Notes under the pieces: model-generated
What the model was told of the DNA's origin: nothing
The model's input: only the letters and a program-made list of their open reading frames with translations
The model's database searches: none
Shown: positions 35,295 through 43,731 of the stretch, piece after piece
Numbering within the stretch: the first letter of the stretch is position 1
Layout: every line of letters begins with the position of its first letter
Program-made: the position numbers and the translations under genes
Origin: Pelagadaptatus aseana
GTDB lineage: Bacteria; Pseudomonadota; Gammaproteobacteria; Pseudomonadales; Cellvibrionaceae
Assembly (NCBI GenBank): GCA_040365065.1
Contig: BAABNI010000005.1
Location: 1 to 64,000 of the forward strand
Direction: 5' to 3'
DNA: 64,000 nt

Positions 35295-35866
35295 CAGTGC
35301 AGGGCGGAGCGGATTGGCAGCTCGCGCACAATTTCCGCTTCAATATCCAGCAGTTCGTCCATGCGCTGTTCCACCACCTCTTTGGGAAAGTACTCCAGAG
35401 CCAGATCGTAAAACAGGGTGTTGTGACGGCCTTCGGATTCGGCAATGGCCACATAAAAACGTTTCAGTTTGCCTTCCGGCAGAGCTTCCCCAACCAAGCC
35501 AAAACGCTCGCAGCCTCTGGCTTCGATAATGCCGGCAGTGATCAGGCGATCGAGAAAATAAGCGTCGCTGCCTTTGCGGATAGCCCTACGAAATTGGTTG
35601 ATGTAGGGATCTTTTTCGTCGGCGCTGAGTTGCACGCCTCGCTCCATCATGATTTTTACCACGGAGCGAAAGTGGGTCATTTCTTCAATGGACAAGTCCA
35701 TCATGGCGTCCACCAGTTTAAAGCGATCGGGGTAGTGGGACAGCATGGAAATGGCCATACCGGAGGCCTTCTTTTCGGCCGCGGCGTGGTCTTGTAAAAA
35801 AGTATCGAAGTCGGCCAGTACGGCATCAACCCATTGGCTGGGGGTGGAATATCTCAGTTCAAACAT
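35294..35866 (-). CDS. miaE: tRNA 2-methylthio-N6-isopentenyladenosine hydroxylase
   Basis: 190 aa non-haem di-iron monooxygenase of the ferritin-like fold. It turns ms2i6A37 into ms2io6A37 in tRNA and needs oxygen. Di-iron ligand candidates are visible in HAAAEKKASGMA, SIEEMTHFRSVV and IAESEGRHNTLFYDLA (ExxH-type pairs). The length is typical. It acts after MiaB, encoded at 13402-14757. The GT-like gene follows with an overlapping start/stop. Confidence 0.92.
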   Translation of the reverse strand: MFELRYSTPSQWVDAVLADFDTFLQDHAAAEKKASGMAISMLSHYPDRFKLVDAMMDLSIEEMTHFRSVVKIMMERGVQLSADEKDPYINQFRRAIRKGSDAYFLDRLITAGIIEARGCERFGLVGEALPEGKLKRFYVAIAESEGRHNTLFYDLALEYFPKEVVEQRMDELLDIEAEIVRELPIRSALH

Positions 35867-36017
35867 AGTTTACGGCTGTATTTTATGACTGCTCAGTCTA
35901 TAATCGGGCCTTCTATGATACTGGCTGTGGCTGCCGGAAAGAAGTTGGGAAAAGCAGTCGCTTAAATAACGCCGGGCGAAACGTCGCAATTGATCTCATT
36001 AAGAGGATTTTTAGAGC

Positions 36018-37205
36018 ATGATTATCAAGCCCAAAGTACGTGGTTTTATCTGTATCAACGCCCACCCGCAAGGTTGTGCGGCCCATGTACAGGAGCAAAT
36101 TGACTACATCAAAGACAAGGGGCCCATTGCCGGTGCCGCCAAAAACGTTCTGGTGATTGGCTGTTCTACCGGTTACGGTCTGGCTTCGCGCATTACTGCG
36201 GCCTTTGGTGGTGGTGCCAATACTCTGGGTGTCTGTTTTGAAAAGCCACCGACTGAAAAGCGCACCGCCTCAGCCGGTTACTACAATACCGCCGCCTTTG
36301 AAGTGGCGGCCAAAGAGGCCGGCCTCTACGCCGAAACCATCAACGGTGATGCCTTTTCGCACGAGTGCAAAGACAAGGCCATTGCCATGCTTAAAGAGCA
36401 AATGGGCAAGGTGGATCTGGTGGTTTACAGCCTGGCTTCTCCAAGGCGTCAGGACCCGGACAGCGGTGAGCTGTTTACCTCGGTGCTCAAGCCCATTAAC
36501 GAAGGCTACACCGCCAAGAACCTCAACACCGACACCCTGAAAATCGGTGATGTGACGGTAGAGCCGGCTAACGAAGACGAAATCGCCCAGACCGTCAAGG
36601 TGATGGGTGGTGAAGATTGGGAGTTGTGGATCGATGCTTTGCAAAAAGCGGATCTGCTGGCGGATAACTGCAAAACCGTTTCCTACACCTATCTTGGTGA
36701 AAAGCTGACCTGGCCCATTTACGGTCACGCTACCATTGGAAAGGCCAAGGAAGATCTGGATCGAGCCTCGGCTGCCATCAATGAAAAGCTGGCCTGTTTG
36801 GGTGGTGACGCCCATGTATCGGTACTGAAAGCGCTGGTTACCCAGTCCAGTTCGGCCATCCCCATTATGCCGCTCTACATTTCTCTGCTGTACAAGGTGA
36901 TGAAGGAAGAGGGCACCCACGAAGGCTGTATCGAGCAGCTGTATCGTCTGTTTACCGAAGGCCTCTACACCGACAGCCCGCGTCTGGATGACACCAATCG
37001 CTACCGCATGGATAATCTGGAGTTGTTGCCAGAAATTCAGGCCAAGGTTGAAGAACTATGGCCTCAGGTAACCGAAGAGAATCTGATGCAGATTTCTGAC
37101 TACAAAGGTTACAACGAAGACTTCCTGCGTTTGTTTGGTTTTGGTTTTGATGGCGTTGACTACGAAGCCGATACCAGCCCGCTGGTAGAAGCGGACTTTA
37201 AATAA
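36018..37205 (+). CDS. fabV: trans-2-enoyl-ACP/CoA reductase FabV
   Basis: 395 aa, NADH-dependent enoyl reductase for the last step of each fatty-acid elongation cycle; a triclosan-insensitive alternative to FabI. MIIKPKVRGFICINAHPQGC opens the protein, a Rossmann segment reads VLVIGCSTGYGLASRI, and the Y-x8-K active site is YGHATIGKAK. GAGGAT lies 8 nt before ATG 36018. A strong terminator follows, so it is monocistronic. Confidence 0.96.
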   Translation: MIIKPKVRGFICINAHPQGCAAHVQEQIDYIKDKGPIAGAAKNVLVIGCSTGYGLASRITAAFGGGANTLGVCFEKPPTEKRTASAGYYNTAAFEVAAKEAGLYAETINGDAFSHECKDKAIAMLKEQMGKVDLVVYSLASPRRQDPDSGELFTSVLKPINEGYTAKNLNTDTLKIGDVTVEPANEDEIAQTVKVMGGEDWELWIDALQKADLLADNCKTVSYTYLGEKLTWPIYGHATIGKAKEDLDRASAAINEKLACLGGDAHVSVLKALVTQSSSAIPIMPLYISLLYKVMKEEGTHEGCIEQLYRLFTEGLYTDSPRLDDTNRYRMDNLELLPEIQAKVEELWPQVTEENLMQISDYKGYNEDFLRLFGFGFDGVDYEADTSPLVEADFK

Positions 37206-37258
37206 GTCTGTTCGCTGTATAAATTGCCCGGCACTGTGAGTGATTAGGGCCTAGGGAG

Positions 37259-37292
37259 CGCCGTTCATTACTTTATAATGAGCGGCGTTTTC
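37259..37292 (+). terminator. rho-independent terminator of fabV
   Basis: CGCCGTTCATTA (37259-37270) pairs with TAATGAGCGGCG (37276-37287) through 12 pairs including one G-U, then TTTT. Confidence 0.85.
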
Positions 37293-37317
37293 ATTTCAGC
37301 TATTGATTGGGGGAGTT

Positions 37318-38208
37318 ATGGCCGATTTACATACCACGCTGGTGCATTTTGATCTGGAGCCGGGCAAGCCGGTACAAATCAGCCCGCTGGTGCAGCGTTT
37401 GACGGCGGATAACGCCAGTGTGTTTACCGGGCCAGGCACCAATACCTATATTGTCGGCACAGAGCGTTTTACCGTGATCGACCCGGGCCCCAATGATCAG
37501 GCTCACATTGATGCGATTATGGCGGCTACGGGTGGCCGTATCGATAAAATTCTGGCCACTCATACCCATGAAGATCACTCCCCGGCGGCAGTGCCTTTGG
37601 CGGAGTTAACCGGAGCCGAGATATTCGGTTTGCGCGCAGACAGCAGCTACGAGTACATCGACAAGACTTTTCTTCCCGAGCAGGATGTCACCGAAGGCCA
37701 GATCATCGAGGCTGAAGGTTGTCGACTGCGTTGTATTCTGACCCCGGGACATCTGCGCCAGCATGTCTGCTTTTTACTGGAAGAAGAGCAGCTGTTGTTT
37801 ACCGGTGATCATATTATGCAGGGGGCAACCGTGGTGATTGTGCCTATTCACGGTGGCTCCATGCAGGATTATTTCCACTCTTTGCAGAAGCTCAAGGGTA
37901 TGGGGATTGAACGGTTGGCGCCGGCCCACGGTCATGTGCTGCAACAGGCTGAGCAGGTGATTGATGAACTCTATGCCCATCGTGTTGCCCGGGAAAATAC
38001 CATTCTGGCGGTGCTCGCCGAGCACAAGAAAGGCACCGTAGAGGAATTGGCGCCACTGGTTTATCCGGAGTTGGAAGGCGAAATTACCAAAGGTGCGCTG
38101 GCCATTCTTTGGGCTCACCTGCAAAAGCTAGTGGATGACGGTCGTGCCAAGCGCACCCATGAGAAGCATTGGATTGTGGGTGAAGAGATTTGGGAGATCA
38201 TCGAGTAA
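37318..38208 (+). CDS. metallo-beta-lactamase fold hydrolase (LACTB2-like)
   Basis: 296 aa from ATG 37318, preceded by GGGGGAG. The metal motif is THTHEDHSPAA (HxHxDH), with GPGTNTYIVG before it and LTPGHLRQHVCF, FTGDHIM and PAHGH supplying further ligands. The C-terminal about 80 residues form a winged-helix-like domain (LAEHKKGTVEELAPLVY...) as in LACTB2-type proteins, which include RNA-cleaving and thioesterase-like members. The substrate is unknown. Repeat copy A begins 10 nt after the stop. Confidence 0.85.
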   Translation: MADLHTTLVHFDLEPGKPVQISPLVQRLTADNASVFTGPGTNTYIVGTERFTVIDPGPNDQAHIDAIMAATGGRIDKILATHTHEDHSPAAVPLAELTGAEIFGLRADSSYEYIDKTFLPEQDVTEGQIIEAEGCRLRCILTPGHLRQHVCFLLEEEQLLFTGDHIMQGATVVIVPIHGGSMQDYFHSLQKLKGMGIERLAPAHGHVLQQAEQVIDELYAHRVARENTILAVLAEHKKGTVEELAPLVYPELEGEITKGALAILWAHLQKLVDDGRAKRTHEKHWIVGEEIWEIIE

Positions 38209-38218
38209 GTCATTTCTG

Positions 38219-38529
38219 CCGGTCGGTCGCCAGGGATAGGGGTTGGAGACACGCCGTGAACCCATCCATGGGGGCTCTTTATAGACATCCCTGTCTATAA
38301 AGGTCTCCAACCCCTATCCCTGACACCCTCCCTACATTGTGCCTAACTCGAATCTTGTGGGGAGTGAGGGAGGGTGCAGGGGAGTCGCTTTTGAGACCGT
38401 TTGCCTGGGCAGTAAACTGCTCCTGCGTTAACTGCATTCACGCCATCCATGGCGCTTGGATGCGGCAACCGAGCTTACAGGGATGTATTTACAGCGTGTC
38501 TCAAAAGCGACTCCCCTTTGGCCGACCGG
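38219..38529. repeat. three-hairpin intergenic repeat, copy A
   Basis: About 311 bp fill most of the gap between the MBL gene and dapA. Module 1 is a perfect 20-bp stem (38231-38250 with 38303-38322) enclosing CCCATccATGGG and the 9-bp hairpin TTTATAGAC/GTCTATAAA. Module 2 is a stem ACCCTCCC/GGGAGGGT around 38324-38376. Module 3 is a perfect 19-bp stem (38379-38397 with 38498-38516) around a conserved core. CCGGTCGG (38219-38226) and CCGACCGG (38522-38529) form terminal inverted repeats. The same modules in the same order recur at 50886-51147. I see no protein-coding gene in it. It may be a non-autonomous (MITE-like) element. Confidence 0.85.
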
Positions 38530-38661
38530 GAACAGAGCCCTGTATCCGTCATTCCTTATTATTTTTCACTTTCAGCCAAAGAAAAGTGGCGCGGAACTTG
38601 TGTCCGGCAAGGGGCGTAAGTAACATTAGCCCCTTTGCGTGACCCCGATGGAGACGAGACG

Positions 38662-39537
38662 ATGATGCAAGGTAGTATGGTTGCCCTGGTGACCCCGATG
38701 CTGGCCAATGGTGAGCTGGATTGGGACAGTCTCCATAAACTGGTCGACTGGCATCTGGAGCAGGGTACTGACGCCATTGTGGCGGTAGGCACTACCGGTG
38801 AATCAGCCACATTGAATGTGTCCGAGCACCTCGCTGTGATTAAAAAAGTGGTTGATCAGGTGAATGGTCGCATTCCCGTGGTTGCCGGTACTGGCGCCAA
38901 TTCTACTGCTGAAGCTGTGGAGTTGACTCAGTCCGCCAAGAGCGCCGGTGTTGATGCCTGCTTGCTGGTAACTCCTTACTACAACAAGCCGACTCAGGAA
39001 GGCTTGTTTCAGCACCACGAATTTATTGCCAAATCCGTAGCCGTACCGCAATTGCTGTACAACGTACCGGGTCGTACTGGCATCGATATGGATAAAGAAA
39101 CCGTACAGCGACTCAGTGCCATTGATCACATTGTTGGTATTAAAGAAGCCACCGGTGAGATCGATCGGGCCAAGTGGTTGGTGGAAAATACTCCGGATGA
39201 TTTCCTGATCATGTCCGGTGATGATGAGACTGCGGTGGAATTGATTCTGGCTGGCGGCAAAGCCAATATCAGTGTGACGGCTAACGTTGCTCCAGCCCAG
39301 GTGGCCAAAATGTGTGCTCTGGCTCTGGAAGGTAAAGCCGATGAAGCTCGGGCCATTAACCAGCAGTTGATGCCTGTGCACAATGCCATGTTTGTTGAGT
39401 CCAACCCGATTCCGGTCAAATGGGCTGTCGCCGAGATGGGCCTGATGCAACACGGTCAGCGTCTGCCGTTGACCCGATTGGCTGACTCTTATCACCAGCA
39501 GGTGCGTGAAGCACTGAGCGGTGCAGGGATCTTGTAA
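38662..39537 (+). CDS. dapA: 4-hydroxy-tetrahydrodipicolinate synthase
   Basis: 291 aa, the family length. It condenses pyruvate with aspartate semialdehyde, the first step towards diaminopimelate and lysine. GSMVALVTPM opens the TIM barrel, VAVGTTGESATL binds substrate, YNVPGRTG carries the catalytic Tyr and IVGIKEATGE the Schiff-base Lys. ATG 38662 has GGAG 8 nt upstream and gives the expected N-terminus; an upstream in-frame TTG does not. bamC follows after 14 nt, as in Pseudomonas. Confidence 0.96.
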   Translation: MMQGSMVALVTPMLANGELDWDSLHKLVDWHLEQGTDAIVAVGTTGESATLNVSEHLAVIKKVVDQVNGRIPVVAGTGANSTAEAVELTQSAKSAGVDACLLVTPYYNKPTQEGLFQHHEFIAKSVAVPQLLYNVPGRTGIDMDKETVQRLSAIDHIVGIKEATGEIDRAKWLVENTPDDFLIMSGDDETAVELILAGGKANISVTANVAPAQVAKMCALALEGKADEARAINQQLMPVHNAMFVESNPIPVKWAVAEMGLMQHGQRLPLTRLADSYHQQVREALSGAGIL

Positions 39538-39551
39538 TTCTAGCTTTTAAG

Positions 39552-40823
39552 ATGAAAACAATAATGATGAATCGCCTATTTTTGAGAGCCTCTCTGGTTG
39601 GCTCCCTGACTTTCATGGTTGGCTGCAGTTCTCTGTTTGGACCTGAAGGATACTTCCGCAATCGCGGACACGACTACCTGAGATCCGATGTGATCGAGCC
39701 CATGAAGGTGCCTGATCAGGTAGAGACCTCTTCGATTGATCAGCTCTACAATATTCCGCCAGTGGCCGAAGATGAAATGCTGTACAGCGACTCTTTCGAA
39801 GTGCCCAGACCTTTGCCAATGGCCGCTGCCGTCATGGAAGATCGGGTGAAAATTCAAAGTCTGGCTGAGCGTCGCTGGATTCTGGTCAATGCCTTGCCGG
39901 CCGAAGTTTGGCCGCAAATTCGTGCTTTTCTGGCCCAGAACAAGCTGGATGTGATTTATACCAGTGCCTCTGAAGGTGTGATGGAGACCAGTTGGTTGAA
40001 GTTTCAGGACAATCAGTCCTCCAAGGATAAATACCGGATCAAAATTGATTCCGGCATTCAGCCGCGTACTACCGAAATCCATGTGCTGCACATGAGCATG
40101 CCCTGGGGCGTTCCTGGCAGTGGCCAGGTTAACTGGCCTACTCGCTCAACCAGCTCTGAGCGTGAAGGTTGGATGTTGGACGAACTTGCAGCAACTCTGG
40201 CTGTGAATGCCGCACCGGGTTCATCGGCCTCCCTGTTGGCCCAGACTATTGGTGTCAGCGATCGGGTTAAACTGATCTCCGACGCAGGTGAGCCGGTTCT
40301 CAGTCTTGGTCTTGATTACACTCGTGCGTGGGCGACAGTCAATCACGCTCTGACCACTGAAGGCTTTACGTTGTGGGAATCTGACGATGTGGTTGGTGTG
40401 CATTACATCAACTATCAGAAGTCCGAAGACGAAGAAGAAGTGGTGTTTGAAGACACCACAGGTAAGAAGCAGGGCTTGATGGGCGGCTGGTTCGACTTCA
40501 AAGGTATGCTGGAGTTTGGTGGTGATGATAAGGCTGAAGAGGCAGAGGCGTCTCAGGAGCCGGTTCAAAAATCCTCTGCACCCTATTCTCTGCAGGATAT
40601 TCTGGCTAACCTGAAGCTGGAAGAAAGTGCAGCCAATAACCGCATTTTTGCCGACATCAACGCCACGTCTGATGTCTCACTCAGCAGTGCCCCTGGCTAC
40701 CTTGTGGTGGTTCGTGGCTGGGATGGTGAAGTGCAGGTAAGGGTGCGTGATGCTCTGGGTCGCAACCTCGATCCGCGTCAGGCGAGACAACTGCTCAAGC
40801 AAATCCGCCTGAATCTGATCTGA
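39552..40823 (+). CDS. bamC: outer-membrane assembly lipoprotein BamC
   Basis: 423 aa with a lipoprotein signal peptide ending in MVGC (Cys at about 25), followed by the unstructured lasso segment SSLFGPEGYFRNRGHDYLRSD that contacts BamD. Two helix-grip domains follow (about 95-215 and 245-420). An acidic, low-complexity stretch at about 300-345 (EDEEEVVFED, KAEEAEASQEP) is longer than in E. coli BamC. It is co-transcribed with dapA and the MBL gene at 40837. The start among ATG 39552 and the two ATGs 4-5 codons later is not settled. Confidence 0.9.
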   Translation: MKTIMMNRLFLRASLVGSLTFMVGCSSLFGPEGYFRNRGHDYLRSDVIEPMKVPDQVETSSIDQLYNIPPVAEDEMLYSDSFEVPRPLPMAAAVMEDRVKIQSLAERRWILVNALPAEVWPQIRAFLAQNKLDVIYTSASEGVMETSWLKFQDNQSSKDKYRIKIDSGIQPRTTEIHVLHMSMPWGVPGSGQVNWPTRSTSSEREGWMLDELAATLAVNAAPGSSASLLAQTIGVSDRVKLISDAGEPVLSLGLDYTRAWATVNHALTTEGFTLWESDDVVGVHYINYQKSEDEEEVVFEDTTGKKQGLMGGWFDFKGMLEFGGDDKAEEAEASQEPVQKSSAPYSLQDILANLKLEESAANNRIFADINATSDVSLSSAPGYLVVVRGWDGEVQVRVRDALGRNLDPRQARQLLKQIRLNLI

Positions 40824-40836
40824 TTGTTCTCGGCTT

Positions 40837-41592
40837 ATGCGCTATGCATCATTAGGTAGCGGTAGCCGGGGCAACGGGACACTTATCCAAGCCGGTGATC
40901 AACTGGTGCTGCTCGATTGTGGCTTTACCATCAAAGAGGTGGAGCGACGCATTGAGCGGCTCGGTTGTGGCGTTCAGGATATAACCGCTGTTCTGGTTAC
41001 CCATGAGCACGCCGATCATCTCAAGGGCGTGGCGCCTTTGGCGCGTAAGTACAAACTGCCGGTCTATATGACCCCGGGTACTTTTCGCAGCCGTGACCAT
41101 GGCAAGCTGCCCAAACTGCATTTGATCGAAGGCTTCAGGCCCTTTGAGCTGGGTGATCTTGCGGTGGAGCCTGTGGCGGTACCCCACGATGCGCGCGAAC
41201 CAGCGCAGTTTATCTTCAGCTATCAGCAGCTTCGCCTTGGTGTGCTGACGGACCTTGGAAATATCAGTGCTCATGTGGAAGAGAGCTATCGCGATTGCGA
41301 TGCCCTGGTTCTGGAGGCAAACCACGACCCCCACATGCTGGCGTCGGGGCCATACCCCATTTCTCTCAAGCAGAGGGTTGGGGGAGCCTGGGGGCACCTG
41401 AGTAATGCCCAGGCGGCGGGTTTTCTTGAGCGTGTCAATTTGCAGCGGCTAAGGCAGCTGGTGGTCGCCCATATCAGTCAGCAGAACAACTCCCGTGAAC
41501 GGGCCGAAGAGACCCTGTCTCACATCGTCTCTGATATTCCAGAGGTTGTCTTTGCCTGTCAGGATGAAGGCTTCTCCTGGATGAGTCTCTGA
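40837..41592 (+). CDS. metallo-beta-lactamase fold hydrolase (YycJ/WalJ-like)
   Basis: 251 aa. MRYASLGSGSRGNGTLI is the typical opening of the YycJ family, THEHADHLKGV is the metal motif, and LVLEANHDPHML and GHLSNAQAAGF continue the pattern. Members are thought to be nucleases or related phosphoesterases. It begins 13 nt after bamC, the same order as in Pseudomonas, where purC would come next; here purC is absent and an AT-rich island follows. Confidence 0.88.
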   Translation: MRYASLGSGSRGNGTLIQAGDQLVLLDCGFTIKEVERRIERLGCGVQDITAVLVTHEHADHLKGVAPLARKYKLPVYMTPGTFRSRDHGKLPKLHLIEGFRPFELGDLAVEPVAVPHDAREPAQFIFSYQQLRLGVLTDLGNISAHVEESYRDCDALVLEANHDPHMLASGPYPISLKQRVGGAWGHLSNAQAAGFLERVNLQRLRQLVVAHISQQNNSRERAEETLSHIVSDIPEVVFACQDEGFSWMSL

Positions 41593-42068
41593 TCCCTTGC
41601 TCTGGTGACCTACGTTGCTGGATTTTGTTTAAGTTGGCACTTGCTAACACCCTGTTTGGGGGGGTGATTTTTGTTGGGTGTCACTTTTTTCCACACTTCC
41701 TAAGTTTTGTTAACTTTTTTTAATATTTTCTATTGCGTTTCTTTTTTTACTGTAAAAAAATCGTTAAGTCATTGAATTATAGGGGAAAGTTAATTTAGGT
41801 TGTTTTTTGATCAAAATGTTAAACCCCCTTTATTTTCAGTGTTTAGAAACTATTTTCTAATCATATCAACAGAGATATCCACAGAAGTTGTGGATTGTTT
41901 TGTGGCTCTGTTCCGATGGTTGTACAGGGTGCCCTGTGCAAGTGCAGAACTGCTGTGAATCTATGGAATTTGTGACCTGACTCTGACAGAATTAAAGTGC
42001 CTCGGCGTTAGAGAGGTGCGACAGAAGGGGTTCCCCTTTGTCATGCTGGAAGTGCTGTTTATGGATAA
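41593..42068. other. AT-rich intergenic island with DnaA-box-like sites
   Basis: This 476-bp stretch has no gene I can support. Bases 41701-41820 contain only 26 G or C (22%), far below the surroundings. On its flanks are TTTTCCACA (41687-41695) and a perfect inverted pair ATCCACAgaagtTGTGGAT (41877-41895), each one or two bases away from the DnaA box TTATCCACA. The bases after 41896 show no feature beyond short hairpins. It may be promoter DNA bound by a nucleoid protein, a DnaA-titrating site, or simply low-GC spacer. Confidence 0.5.
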
Positions 42069-42377
42069 ATGGAGAGATCAGAGTTGGAAGATCGTCGCGA
42101 ATTTGAACGTAAGGTAACCTCGGTTCGGGTGGAGATGGAGCATCCTTCGTGTGGCTACCTGGCCGGTTTTGCCCGAGATATCTCCGATGGCGGCGCTTCT
42201 GTTCTGGTTAATTCATCGCAGCTGCCACCTGTAGGCACTTTACTCAACGTTCGCTTCAGTCGATTGATTGGGCGCATAAACGAAGATTCGGTTCCGATGA
42301 AAGTGGTGAACCTGCGCCGCAATGTTATGGGGCTGATGTTTGTGCCTGAAACATCAATGGTTTCAGGCCAGAGTTAA
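42069..42377 (+). CDS. PilZ domain protein (short)
   Basis: 102 aa, essentially one PilZ domain: RREFERKVTSVRVEM gives the RxxxR motif, ARDISDGGASVLV the DxSxxG motif, and VVNLRRNVMGLMFV the closing strand. It should bind c-di-GMP; the target is unknown. The start is uncertain: ATG 42069 lacks a clear ribosome site. Its end overlaps the convergent LRR lipoprotein gene by 4 bp. Confidence 0.85.
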   Translation: MERSELEDRREFERKVTSVRVEMEHPSCGYLAGFARDISDGGASVLVNSSQLPPVGTLLNVRFSRLIGRINEDSVPMKVVNLRRNVMGLMFVPETSMVSGQS

Positions 42378-42883
42378 GGTCGACACTGCTCTGGGATTGT
42401 CAGGTCACCTGTGTAAGATTTTTGCAGTTGCCTAAGGTCCCCACAGTCGAGATTGCTGTTGTTGGCTAAATCCAGCTTTTGCAGCTTGGGTAGCGTCAGT
42501 ATCTCTGGTGCGCTTTGCAATTGGTTGTCATTGAGCAGCAGGGTTTCAATACGCCCCATTTTTCCTAAAGCCTGAACCCGTTGTAGCTGGTTGTTGCCAA
42601 GATTGACGTGGCTCAGATTGCTGAAGACCTCGAGCCCATCCAGGCTTTTAATGCCCGCGTGAGAGCAGCTTAACAAGGTTAGCTGTTGGGGTGAGGTGAT
42701 GTTTTGATCTTTGATGGTTTGGTCCAGACAGTTTTGCAGGCTTTTATCCGCAGTTTGAAAGTCGGTGAAGAGAGCAGGTGGTGTGTGTACCACAGTTTCG
42801 TTGAGGGTGAACTGGTATTTGCTGCAGGCACTCAGGGAAAACAGTGTGATTAAAAGCAGCGCGAGTTTTATTGGCATTTGCAA
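42374..42883 (-). CDS. leucine-rich-repeat lipoprotein
   Basis: 169 aa. A lipoprotein signal peptide ends at FSLSAC (Cys20). About 50 residues later, three or four leucine-rich repeats run from about 85 to 150 (IKSLDGLEVFSNLSHVNLGNN, LQRVQALGKMGRIETLLLND, LQSAPEILTLPKLQKLDLAN). Cys pairs flank the repeats (NCLDQ, LLSCSHAG; LDCGDL, PEQCRP), which could cap the solenoid. It resembles short internalin-like LRR proteins; binding partner unknown. It diverges from the OmpA-family gene. Confidence 0.8.
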   Translation of the reverse strand: MQMPIKLALLLITLFSLSACSKYQFTLNETVVHTPPALFTDFQTADKSLQNCLDQTIKDQNITSPQQLTLLSCSHAGIKSLDGLEVFSNLSHVNLGNNQLQRVQALGKMGRIETLLLNDNQLQSAPEILTLPKLQKLDLANNSNLDCGDLRQLQKSYTGDLTIPEQCRP

Positions 42884-43012
42884 AGTATCCGGGTAATTCG
42901 TTCGGCCGGGTGACGGCTGTTGTAGAGATCACAGGGTATAATGGATACAATCAATTGCAAAGCAGTGGCCCACCAGCGATGGGCTTACCACAAGCATACA
43001 AAGGAGATGGCT

Positions 43013-43663
43013 ATGCGCATTCTGGCAGTTGTTTTGATGACTTTTCTGGTTGGTTGTACTTCCATTGATCCCTATACCGGGCAGCAAAAGACAAGTAATA
43101 CCGCCAAGGGTGCCGGCATTGGTGCCATTACCGGGGCGGTGGTCGGTGTGGCTACGGCCAGTAAAAAGGATCGCAATAAAGGCGCGTTGACTGGCGCTTT
43201 GGCTGGCGGTGCTATCGGCGGTGGCGTTGGCTACTACATGGATCGTCAGGAAGCGGCACTGCGTGCTCGTCTGGAAGGCACCGGTGTCCGGGTCCGACGT
43301 GAAGGTAATATGATTCAACTGGTAATGCCCGGTAATATCACCTTCGCTACCGGTCAGAGCGATATCCGTGGCGGCTTTTATGAAACCCTGAATTCCGTTG
43401 GTGTTGTCCTCAAAGAGTTTGAAAAAACCACCATTCGCGTCAGTGGGCACACGGATTCCACCGGTGGCCTTGATCTCAATCAGCGCCTGAGCGAAGCGCG
43501 GGCCAACAGCGTTAAGCAATATCTCCAGAGTCAGGGTATTGTCTCTGGTCGAGTTCATGCAGTGGGTTACGGACCGCGTTACCCGATTGCTTCCAATGAT
43601 ACCCCTGAAGGCCGTCAGGCCAATCGCCGGGTTGAACTGGAGTTGCAACCTCTTACACAGTAG
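43013..43663 (+). CDS. OmpA-family peptidoglycan-binding lipoprotein (YiaD-like)
   Basis: 216 aa. AAGGAG ends 6 nt before ATG 43013, which gives MRILAVVLMTFLVGC with lipobox FLVGC; the ATG two codons earlier abuts the ribosome site and is less likely. A glycine-zipper segment (AGIGAITGAVVGVATA, GALAGGAIGGGVGYYMD) follows and could span or insert in the membrane. The C-terminal OmpA domain has FATGQSDIRG and RVSGHTDSTGG...NQRLSEARANSV, the diaminopimelate-binding motif. It probably links outer membrane and cell wall. Confidence 0.9.
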   Translation: MRILAVVLMTFLVGCTSIDPYTGQQKTSNTAKGAGIGAITGAVVGVATASKKDRNKGALTGALAGGAIGGGVGYYMDRQEAALRARLEGTGVRVRREGNMIQLVMPGNITFATGQSDIRGGFYETLNSVGVVLKEFEKTTIRVSGHTDSTGGLDLNQRLSEARANSVKQYLQSQGIVSGRVHAVGYGPRYPIASNDTPEGRQANRRVELELQPLTQ

Positions 43664-43695
43664 CAGTGGCTGCATCTGCAAAGGAATGATGTAGG

Positions 43696-43720
43696 GCGAC
43701 CGGAGTGCCGGTCGCTTTTT
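43696..43720 (+). terminator. rho-independent terminator after the OmpA-family gene
   Basis: GCGACCGG (43696-43703) pairs perfectly with CCGGTCGC (43708-43715) around AGTG, followed by TTTTT. Confidence 0.85.
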
Positions 43721-43731
43721 AAGGATGCCAA

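Noticed and set aside
38337..38642. 101-codon open frame inside the repeat before dapA
   Set aside because: It runs through the hairpin modules, is not preserved in copy B and has no ribosome site.
41593..42068. the chromosomal replication origin
   Set aside because: DnaA-box-like sites are imperfect and few, and none of the usual origin genes is in the window; kept only as a note on an AT-rich island.
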